Of a stretch of 64,000 nucleotides of DNA, positions 23,301-32,400 are shown piece after piece (position 1 is the first letter of the stretch; each line of letters opens with the position of its first letter). A program made the position numbers and the translations under genes. Source of the stretch: Cinnamomum chago. Its lineage: Eukaryota > Streptophyta > Magnoliopsida > Laurales > Lauraceae. The stretch is taken from contig CP142451.1 in NCBI GenBank assembly GCA_038049695.1, positions 42,543,001 to 42,607,000 of the forward strand, in the 5' to 3' direction. The notes under the pieces were generated by a model. That model worked only from the letters and a program-made list of their open reading frames with translations, was not told the origin of the DNA and did no database searches.

Positions 23301-23823
23301 TTCTACTGGAGACAACTCTGCTTCACTCAGGTTGCTGTTTTTCTGTGACCAGTCAGCTTCAAGGTGATTTTACACTACTTTCCATTCAATCTGGGTTAAA
23401 TCTCAAAACATGAAAGTTGTAGCCCTCTGATAAATATTTCATTTGGATCAAGAATCATTTTGTTTCGAGTTCAAAAGAGGAAGTTATGAATTTTCTACTA
23501 GAGATAAATTCTGCCATTGTAAGTAGACTACTGACAAATTCTACCATTCTACTGAAGTTATGAATTTTCATTTGGAAGTTATGTTTTTATACTGAAATCC
23601 ATTTCCATGTTGATGCCATTGTAGTAGTCTACTTATATGTGGGATTGAAACCCATCATATTTGTGAGCTATAATTCAAAGAAAGACCATTGCTAGGAGGA
23701 GACAGACAAGTCCCTCGAATTCTCAGGAGATATTTGTTTCATAATGTTTTGATTCGTGAATGGAACCCATCATGTTAGTGAACTGTAATTCTATTTAAAC
23801 ACGAGATTTAGATAAATCTTGCA
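20365..23823. other. CACTA interior, left, no gene seen
   Basis: AT-rich with no convincing ORF. Noted: a direct duplication of GCTGGGATCTTCTCAGCT (22030-22075); repeated GAAGTTATGAATTTTCTACT (23288 and about 23500); and ACATGAAAGTTGTAG (23408-23422), a motif also found in the gypsy LTRs. T-rich, AG-ending tracts are frequent, so spliced non-coding transcripts are possible but unproven. Confidence 0.5.
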
Positions 23824-24314
23824 ATGTTTGTTAGGGATTTTGTATTTGCAATTTGATGGATGCATTTTCACTTTAGCATCATTTGAATTTTCACACTTGC
23901 ATTGTTTTAGAAAACCTTGAAATATGGTTTTATACTTGCATTGCTTTTAAGATTTGTAAAAGTTTTGTGTTATGCATGTTTTGTTTCTAAACTTGGATGC
24001 ATTGGTTTTAGAATCCAAACTCTTTTGAAAACCTAATTCTTTGAGCATTACTTTTGAGAAATCATATTGAGAATTTAGGTTTGTGTCTTGCATACATTCA
24101 TCACTTTCAAATCATTTTAGGCTTTTTGTGTTTCATGTTTTTAAACATCTTCGTTTGATTTAAAACATGTCTCCAAGCTTGGTTTAGTGGCCCAAAAATC
24201 CCCACAAAGAGAAACCTTCAAATATGCAAAAGTTGGGATTTTTTGTCCCAGGGGGTGGTCCGGCAGTGTCGCCGGTCGACCGGGAACACTGCAGGCCAAC
24301 TGGGCACCTGGAGC

Positions 24315-24435
24315 CCCAACGGTCATTTTTCTGACCGTTGTGTGATCCCGGTCGACCGAGACCTGTTTGCAGGTCGACCGAGACCTGTTTGCAGGTCGAC
24401 CGAGGACTAGCCGTTGGACTGTTTTTCATTATAAA
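24315..24435 (+). promoter_or_regulatory. Sirevirus promoter: paired MSA-like elements and TATA box
   Basis: CCCAACGGTCA (24315-24325) fits the plant MSA consensus YCYAACGGYYA. It is followed by an inverted partner (24332-24340), making a 9-bp inverted repeat with a 6-bp centre. A third element, TCCAACGGCTA on the complement (24408-24418), is also a full match and sits 11 bp before TATAAA (24430-24435). MSA elements bind three-repeat MYB (MYB3R) proteins in G2/M-expressed genes. The arrangement recurs in every Sirevirus LTR in the window. Confidence 0.6.
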
Positions 24436-25065
24436 GTCCATTCATTTTCTAACTTTCAAAAGGCTTGAACCATGAACTTTTGAGACCATATTGGAGCCAA
24501 AGAAAGGGGAAGAAGTTGGAAAGGCTAGAGGGCTATTTGGAAATCAATTGCTTGAGTTTTCAAAAGGTACATCTTACTAGTATTTTGATTTCCATTAAAA
24601 TGAAATCCATGCATGCTTAAATCTTTGTATTTTCACTTATGCATGATTTCTAGAGAAGTTTAGCAAACTCATTATCATCTTTGGAACATTAGAATGATTT
24701 GCAAACTCTCTTGACTAATTCACATGCTATTAGACTTTAATATTCATACAACTTGTTTAGTTCATTTCTTCAAAGTTGTTTGAATCTTTTATGTGATTAG
24801 TTTTATCTTCAATCATCATTTTCTAAGCTTTGATTTTAAAATGCATCAAGCATTCATTTAGGAGCTTCATTGTAGACATTGATTGAAGTAAAGCATTCAT
24901 ACACTTGTGCACACACTTTAACTTGTTTTAGTGTATGTTTGTAATTGGAATTTCACTTTCATATTAGCCTATTTAGAGGCAATCCAATTGTGCTTAAATT
25001 GTATCTCTTAGAGTGATCTTTTGTAAAGACACCTTCTTAGAGAAATCTTTATTTGTAAAGGTTAT

Positions 25066-25224
25066 TGCTTAGCCTAAGAAAAGCATTGTGTAAAGGTTAT
25101 TGCTTAGCCTAAGAAAAGCATCTTGTAAAGGTTATTGCTTAGCCTAGAAAAGCACATTGAGAGGTTGTTGTTTAGCCTAGAAAAACAACATTGTAAGGGT
25201 TATTGCTTAGCCTAGTAAAAAGCA
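25066..25224 (+). other. Five shared-loop hairpins near the end of the element A LTR
   Basis: Each is a short stem around a loop beginning AGCCTA. Four have the stem TGCTT/AAGCA (25066-25085, 25101-25120, 25136-25154, 25204-25224). The fourth in order has GTTGTTT/AAACAAC (25167-25189) with the same loop. Different but complementary stems around a fixed loop suggest a selected RNA structure upstream of the PBS. Confidence 0.65.
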
Positions 25225-25481
25225 TAAATAGTGGAAATCCGGTGGGGTGATTGGATCACAAGCAGGTAGTGGACGTAGGCATTGAGGCCGAACCACTATA
25301 AACCTTTGTATTGTGGTGTTTGCTTGTGGTGATTCATTTATTAGCTTCCACATCTTGTTTGATTAATATCATCACATGTGACTAGTTTATGTTAAGAAAT
25401 TAAAATTGGTCTAAATTGGTCATAGTTGTAGCACACCCTATTCACCCCCCCTCTAGGGTTAGGATCTCAAGGACTTTCAAT

Positions 25482-25493
25482 TGGTATCAGAGC
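25482..25493 (+). other. Primer-binding site, element A
   Basis: TGGTATCAGAGC two bases after the 5' LTR, matching initiator Met-tRNA as in Sirevirus C and gypsy D1. Confidence 0.95.
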
Positions 25494-25593
25494 CAAGTGC
25501 TCTATCTTTTAGGATCAAGTGTTTGGAACTCTTGATTAGGTGTAAAAACCTAGAGTCAAAACCCTAGAGTTGTCCTTGCATGAAATCATTAGA

Positions 25594-26991
25594 ATGGACT
25601 CCACTATGCTAGACTTTGTAGATTCTTCTAGACCCCTCATTCTTCCTTCTATTGGAGATTCAAACCCTCAATTAAATGAATATCAATTTGATTCAAAAGA
25701 GGAAGAAAATGAGTATGATGAAGATGATCTTCAACAAGCCTATAATGAATTATATACATTATCTTCAAAGCTTGATAAGAGAAATAAAAGTTTAAAAGAA
25801 GAATCAAATAGACTAAATATAGAGCTAGTCTCTTCAAAAGATGAGCTTAGAGAGAAAGAAGAAGTCATAAATTGTTTAGAATCTAAGTTCATGATCTCTT
25901 TAAATAACCTATCTAACATTCAAGATGAACTAAAAGAATTAAAGATGGGTTATGATAATGTCAATAAGGAAAATTTAAATCTAAGAGATCAAATAAAAAG
26001 GCAAGACAAAGACTTTATCAATTTAGAAGGCAAGTTGATTAAAAGTAAGTTAAAAACCAAAGAACTTGGATCTAATGTTGTTAATGCACTAAAACTTGAA
26101 TTAAAACTTGCCAATGAAGAGCTAAGCAAATATAAGGAAATTGAAAATGAACTTTCAAAAGTTAAAAATGAAAATTCAATCCTTATAACCAAAGTCACTC
26201 AACCTGAAGGGTATAAACAAAAGTATGAGTGCAAGTTTACCCAAAGTGAAGAAATACTTGAAAAATTATTTAAATTGGGTAAATCTCATGGAGATAGGAC
26301 GGGTCTTGGATTTAATAGGAATATGTCATATGACCCTAAATTCACCAACACTTTTGTGAAAGGTGAGTCCTCTTTCTCTAGCACTCTTTCTCCAATGTCC
26401 AAAACTAAATGTCATTATTGTGGTAAAGTAGGATATTTCAAATTTGAGTGCAAACTAAGAAGAAGCCATGTGTCTAAACCCCTCATTGAACCCAAAAAGG
26501 TAGAATCTAAATCTATGAAGGGTAAGACACTAAAAATCAAGAAAGACTCCAAAAAGACTAAACAAGTTAAATCTATTAAAATGGAGTCTCCAAAGATAGA
26601 TTCTAAAAAGGTTAAACAAGTCAAACCAAGCTTGAAAGAATCTATGAACAAAAAGCTTCTCAACCTATCTCCCTTATATAAATCCATGAAAGAACTTTTG
26701 AATAAAGTAACAAAGTTAAATTTAAAATTCAAAAATCAAGTAAAGGGAGAAAATAAGAAGAAAAGAAAAGTGAATCAATCCCCAAAGAAACAAACTCACC
26801 AACATCAAAAGACTAATCACCAATCTAAGCTAAATTTAGTCAAATCTAAATATCATGGTGATAAGTTTAAATTGAAAATTTATCAAGTCAAATCTCCTTT
26901 AGTTGGTGAGAAGTCCAAACTAGACCTCAAAGTTCAACCCTCTCAAGACCTTAGGTGGATTCCAAAAGTTATTTACTTAGACAAACCTTAA
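25594..26991 (+). CDS. Gag-derived coiled-coil protein of element A
   Basis: 465 codons from the first ATG of an open frame (open from 25570). It matches the middle of Sirevirus C Gag: 'AYNELYTLSSKLDKRNKSLK' corresponds to 'AYEELYELCEVITKKNKSLK' in C. A long coiled coil (about residues 35-210) is followed by LFKLGKSHGDRTGLGF (C: FTLGNDKF...GIGF). The zinc knuckle CHYCGKVGYFKFEC has Tyr in place of the metal-binding His. A long Lys/Ser/Gln-rich basic tail follows and ends DLRWIPKVIYLDKP. The N-terminal UBN2-type Gag domain, the first knuckle and all of pol are missing. It could bind RNA or co-assemble with Gag from a full element; this is inference. The frame is open in a young element. Confidence 0.8.
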   Translation: MDSTMLDFVDSSRPLILPSIGDSNPQLNEYQFDSKEEENEYDEDDLQQAYNELYTLSSKLDKRNKSLKEESNRLNIELVSSKDELREKEEVINCLESKFMISLNNLSNIQDELKELKMGYDNVNKENLNLRDQIKRQDKDFINLEGKLIKSKLKTKELGSNVVNALKLELKLANEELSKYKEIENELSKVKNENSILITKVTQPEGYKQKYECKFTQSEEILEKLFKLGKSHGDRTGLGFNRNMSYDPKFTNTFVKGESSFSSTLSPMSKTKCHYCGKVGYFKFECKLRRSHVSKPLIEPKKVESKSMKGKTLKIKKDSKKTKQVKSIKMESPKIDSKKVKQVKPSLKESMNKKLLNLSPLYKSMKELLNKVTKLNLKFKNQVKGENKKKRKVNQSPKKQTHQHQKTNHQSKLNLVKSKYHGDKFKLKIYQVKSPLVGEKSKLDLKVQPSQDLRWIPKVIYLDKP

Positions 26992-27006
26992 GGCCTTGGA
27001 CCCCAT

Positions 27007-28785
27007 TGACCAACCTATTCTTTAATAGTTAAATCATATTGTTGGTCATGTTGCTTTGCATTTTGTTCTTTCTTAGTTACATTTATTTAAATGCATTGTT
27101 TCTTTATGATCAATTGATTTTGTTTTCATGCACCATTCTTGTTACATATCATGGTTTTCAAAATCTTTTGATTATAATTTCATCATGTTTGATTTGCTTT
27201 TTGCACACATATGTCTTGCATTGCATTTCTTTACATGATTAATTGATTGTGATTTTAAAAGCTTTCATAGCTAATTTATTCATGATCAATTGTTGTTGAA
27301 TCATTTGTGTAGATGTCATAGTTAGATTATTTGAACAAATGATTTGAATCAATTCAAGTTTTTCCATAGACTTCTAAGTTATATTTTTATATGGAAAATC
27401 ATTGTTTTGAAAAATCAACTTGTATGTGTTTCTTTTAAGTTATATCTTTTAAAATACAATGTTGAAAATTGATCTTCAAATTCATTCTTTTTATGCTCAT
27501 TGTTGGATTTTGTTTATCAAAATGATTTGAAGATTGGTTGAATGGAAATGCTCTATAACATCATTAGTTATATTCATCTAAGCATGTTCCATGTTCACAT
27601 TTCCTTTTCTTTTGGTTTCATTATCTTAGAAATGGAGATGTATGTTGTTTGCATATTTGCTTATTTAGTTATTCTTTTTATATGCAAATGACTATTGGTT
27701 CCATGTATGGTTGTGATCTTAGTTATATTTGTAGAAACCATACTAGAACCCAAATCCATCCTCTATGCACTCTAGTCATATCTTTTTGGATGGTTATGAT
27801 GTTGATTCATGGATATTTTCTTAGTAATGTCATTCTTATACATGTTTCAACTTCATAGTAGTGTTCTTAATCATATGAAACTCTTTGAAACCCATTTCTC
27901 ATATTCCTATATGTTTGATGGATATCTTAGATGTTGAATTCATATGATTTTGACACTTTGGAAATTGCATGCATTACCAAGTAATAGCCTTTTGCATTGC
28001 AATTTGCCTTGTTCATCACTATGCTCATTAGTCATATCTTTAAAAGTGATGAATATGCATTTATGATGCTTGATGGGATTTTGGGTTTGTCACATCCTTG
28101 CTTTTAATCATGTTGTCATATTCAATTGGTTTCATTTGGTATAACTTTCCATTGATTTCATATCCGATTGATATCTTATCGTGTGTATGTGATAGACCTT
28201 GTGTACATTGGATTGATCTTGATAGTTATATGTTTTCATTCCATGTCACATTCCATTAGCATCATAATGTTCATGTTTGCCACCTCTCTTGCTCATATAG
28301 GTATATCTCATGACCTCCATATTTATGTGTTCATAATATTGGTTGGTTATTAGTTGAGGTTGGCTTCATGCTTGAATTTCATTTCACTCATCTTGCACAT
28401 GATAGTCATATTTTTTGATTGAATGAAATGATTTCAAAACTTACATAGCATATGATTTTCATAAGTTATATTGATTGATGCTATGTTTAGTAAACCCCAT
28501 TGCATCATGGATAGCTCTAATTTGGATTTTTCCTAATAGTTATATTTTTAAATCCATTTTAGAGTGATTGTGTTTAATAGACTTATCTTTAAATCTCAAT
28601 TGGTATTCTTTGTTTTTCCAATTGGTATCCATGATTGCTTTTCTCTTTAGACCTTGCTTTCTTTTGGGAATTTGATCATATGAGCCTTATAGTTAAATGA
28701 ATCTAATCCTTTCCTTGAAGTTGACCCTCATTTGGTTAAACCATCTACTTCTTGAACCAAATAGTTATACCTTGTCAAAAGTTTG
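27007..28785 (+). ncRNA. Array of about 20 stem-loops with a common loop motif (element A)
   Basis: Non-coding, AT-rich, between the gag-like ORF and the PPT array. A motif near TAGTTATATYTTT recurs about every 50-70 nt in one orientation, mostly directly before the right arm of an inverted repeat whose arms differ from unit to unit. Perfect pairs: 27007-27014/27041-27048; 27057-27063/27089-27095; 27299-27308/27335-27344; 27360-27368/27390-27398; 27648-27656/27680-27688; 28012-28020/28045-28053; 28444-28451/28478-28485; 28523-28529/28550-28556. G·U-tolerant or bulged pairs: 27241-27252/27280-27291; 27415-27425/27454-27465; 27544-27552/27581-27590; 27697-27712/27736-27750; 28200-28216/28236-28250; 28379-28390/28420-28431. 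Element B shares the design. Function unknown. Confidence 0.65.
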
Positions 28786-28799
28786 ACAAAAGAAGAGAA

Positions 28800-29437
28800 T
28801 GGATTGAGGGGGAGTGTAAACCTTCATAGGAAGTATTAGTTTTGATCAAATTGACCCTTGGATTGACTTTGAACCCTTAGAGTCTTCTTCCATACATGAT
28901 AGCCTGTTATGATTATCATTTTCGATTTCTTTTGTTAACAGGTGCTACTAAAAGGTATTTTCCTTGTTTCATGTGTGTAGGTACCTTTGCAATTTAATGG
29001 CAAAGGGGGAGAGAACTGTCAAGTACTCAAAGATCTCCTATTCTTCAAAAGGGGAGAGAGCATTCAAGTTCTCAAGAAGGGTGAAGAGAATGTCCAAGCT
29101 TCCTAAGGGGAGAGTTGTGTATGATCTTCTACAAGGGGAGAGAATGCATATCTTGCCAAAGGGAGAGAGAGGCATGGTCAAAGGGGGAGAGCAAATAGAA
29201 GAAAGAAAGCTTGGAGCTAAAGAAGATGCTTGGCCATAGAGAGGAAGATGAAAAGAAAGCTTGAAGGATGATCAAGCTCCAAGCATCAAGAAGATTGAAG
29301 AAAAGAGCCCAAGAGCCCAAGCTAAGAGGAGGAGCATCCAAGAAGATTTCAAGACTTGTCCAGCTTAGGGGGAGCTGAAGACTTGGTGTGTTATTTCAAT
29401 GATAAGTAAGTTGCCATCAAATTGCAAAGGGGGAGAT
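28800..29437 (+). other. Polypurine-tract array before the 3' LTR of element A
   Basis: About eight GGGGGAG-type purine runs (near 28809, 29002, 29048, 29106, 29132, 29158, 29180, 29365), then the final CAAAGGGGGAGAT (29425-29437) touching the LTR. Repeated PPT-like motifs upstream of the 3' LTR are a described signature of Sireviruses. Confidence 0.8.
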
Positions 29438-32400
29438 TGTTAGGGATTTTGTATTTGCAATTTGATGGATGCATTTTCACTTTAGCATCATTTGAATTTT
29501 CACACTTGCATTGTTTTAGAAAACCTTGAAATATGGTTTTATACTTGCATTGCTTTTAAGATTTATAAAAGTTTTGTGTTATGCATGTTTTGTTTCTAAA
29601 CTTGGATGCATTGGTTTTAGAATCCAAACTCTTTTGAAAACCTAATTCTTTGAGCATTACTTTTGAGAAATCATATTGAGAATTTAGGTTTGTGTCTTGC
29701 ATACATTCATCACTTTCAAATCATTTTAGGTTTTTTGTGTTTCATGTTTTTAAACATCTTCGTTTGATTTAAAACATGTCTCCAAGCTTGGTTTAGTGGC
29801 CCAAAAATCCCCACAAAGAGAAACCTTCAAATATGCAAAAGTTGGGATTTTTTGTCCCAGGGGGTGGTCCGGCAGTGTCGCCGGTCGACCGGGAACACTG
29901 CAGGCCAACTGGGCCCCTGGAGCCCCAACGGTCATTTTTCTGACCGTTGTGTGATCCCGGTCGACCGAGACCTGTTTGCAGGTCGACCGAGGACTAGCCG
30001 TTGGACTGTTTTTCATTATAAAGTCCATTCATTTTCCAACTTTCAAAAGGCTTGAACCATGAACTTTTGAGACCATATTGGAGCCAAAGAAAGGGGAAGA
30101 AGTTGGAAAGGCTAGAGGGCTATTTGGAAATCAATTGCTTGAGTTTTCAAAAGGTACATCTTACTAGTATTTTGATTTCCATTAAAATGAAATCCATGCA
30201 TGCTTAAATCTTTGTATTTTCACTTATGCATGATTTCTAGAGAAGTTTAGCAAACTCATTATCATCTTTGGAACATTAGAATGATTTGCAAACTCTCTTG
30301 ACTAATTCACATGCTATTAGACTTTAATATTCATACAACTTGTTTAGTTCATTTCTTCAAAGTTGTTTGAATCTTTTATGTGATTAGTTTTATCTTCAAT
30401 CATCATTTTCTAAGCTTTGATTTTAAAATGCATCAAGCATTCATTTAGGAGCTTCATTGTAGACATTGATTGAAGTAAAGCATTCATACACTTGTGCACA
30501 CACTTTAACTTGTTTTAGTGTATGTTTGTAATTGGAATTTCACTTTCATATTAGCCTATTTAGAGGCAATCCAATTGTGCTTAAATTGTATCTCTTAGAG
30601 TGATCTTTTGTAAAGACACCTTCTTAGAGAAATCTTTATTTGTAAAGGTTATTGCTTAGCCTAAGAAAAGCATTGTGTAAAGGTTATTGCTTAGCCTAAG
30701 AAAAGCATCTTGTAAAGGTTATTGCTTAGCCTAGAAAAGCACATTGAGAGGTTGTTGTTTAGCCTAGAAAAACAACATTGTAAGGGTTATTGCTTAGCCT
30801 AGTAAAAAGCATAAATAGTGGAAATCCGGTGGGGTGATTGGATCACAAGCCGGTAGTGGACGTATGTAAGACCCCGAACCGAGTGAACCCGATTAGTGCT
30901 AATTAAGTTGCGTGTTAGTGCTAAGCTTGATTAGTGTTTTTGGTTAAGTTGGGTTTGGAATAGTTTTGATTCTAGTCTTGGGCTTTTGAATGCTTTGGTA
31001 GGTTGTGGGGCCCTTTGGGGGTCCCCTTTCCGGCTTTGCTTTTGCTTGGTGGATTTTCCCGATTTGTTGTGAATTGTGTTTTTGGCCCGTTGCATTCATC
31101 TTGTGGATTCTTACAACTTTCATGTTGATCCCGTGTTCATTCGAGGCCCCGAAACCCAATTTTCATAGCCGGAGGGCAAAACAGTCATTGCCCACCAAAT
31201 CTGTACCCAAAACTTGATATTCTCGAAACCCGCGAAACTTACACTTTTCGGAAAGTAGATATTTCGACGAACATTTCTTCCTCCTTCGTCGAATTCATCC
31301 GAGGACCCGAGAGAGATGATATCAGCCCATTTAGTTTCATTAGTTGTGGGACCCAATCCAACCCAACTCTTTAGCTAACAAGAGAAGCCATTCCATTCAC
31401 TTCATCTTTCATTTTCCAGCACAACCATTGGAGTCTAGGGTTTTCTTGGTTTCTCACCTTCTTCTTGCTTCTTCATCTCAAATCCTCACCAATCTTGCAC
31501 TAAACTCAAAAGGGAACTCATCATCTTCTTCCTCTCCTTGCAAGCTTCACCTTGATACTATTCTTGGAGCAATCTCCCCATCTTGAGACCTTCTTTGAAC
31601 TAGTTCTTCTCATTTGGAGGTCATCCAAGTAAGTGATCCCTCTCATCTTCTAGATTGTTAATCTTCTAGCCTTAGGGAAGCTACATTTGCATTTTTGAAA
31701 GGTTTCATTGTCATTTCATGGTTTGACCCATTTTAGGGTTGTTTTTGGGGATTTTTGATTGTAGCTTGGAAGTGATCTTGAGAAGTGAGTAGAGGCTTGT
31801 TTATTGCTAGCTTGGACTTGAGGCAAGTGAATGTTTGGAGGTTTTTAAGTTTCAAATGATGTGGTGAAGCATTGATGGATTTTTATGCTTTCATTGATTG
31901 CATTTATTGGTTTTTCATGGTTGAAATAAATGATATTTACACCTCTTGATAGCCTCATTTAATGTCTTGGAAGTATGTAAATAAGTCATATTGTTCATAG
32001 TTTTCCTTGGTTGATCATGTGTTGGAAGGAAAGGAAAAAGGGAGAAAAATCAAAGTTCCCGGACCTGCACTGCGCCCAGGTCCGATCGATCGGACGTGCA
32101 GACCGATCGATCGGACTGACTTTTAACAGTAAGGGTTTTTGGGCCGATCGATCGGACTCTGTGCAGAAATTTCGGCCGATCGATCGGACCCTGTTCAGAA
32201 AATTTTGGCCGATCGATCGGACCGAAGGTGGATTTTGAGATTTTTATTTTTCCCTTGGTTTTAGGTGGGACCTTGGCTACCCTTTTTGGACTATTTGGAC
32301 TATGGGTGAGATGTCTTGAGCCGACACTTCTCACGGTTAGTTTGGTGACATCGAAGTTCAATCCATTTCAATCTTGAACGGGACGGAATGACGCAATAAC

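Larger units (their letters stand above)
23829..25479 (+). repeat. 5' LTR of element A
   Basis: Starts TGTTAGGGATTTTG and ends AAGGACTTTCA. It holds a GGTCGACCG palindrome cluster (24270-24402) with one 22-bp direct duplication, an AACGG inverted pair (24315-24340), TAGCCGTTGGA (24408-24418), TATAAA (24430-24435), and five shared-loop hairpins (25066-25224) near the 3' end. Confidence 0.95.

Noticed and set aside
26415-26732. Minus-strand ORFs over the A gag-like gene
   Set aside because: Antisense shadows caused by the A-rich sense strand.
27669-28353. Small ORFs (27649-27858, 28168-28353) with hydrophobic translations
   Set aside because: They lie within the stem-loop array, are short, and have no matching intact frame in element B except one chance frame; composition alone explains the hydrophobicity.
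27007-28785. CRISPR-like array, because a short motif is repeated at near-even spacing
   Set aside because: The repeat is degenerate, the spacers are not uniform, the stems are formed by the variable parts, and the setting is a plant retrotransposon.
29750-30028. Recurrent 85-92-codon minus-strand ORF in Sirevirus LTRs (also 24184-24441 and 62722-62979)
   Set aside because: It recurs only because the LTR recurs; it is antisense over the palindrome cluster and promoter, and the frame shifts with the 22-bp duplication.
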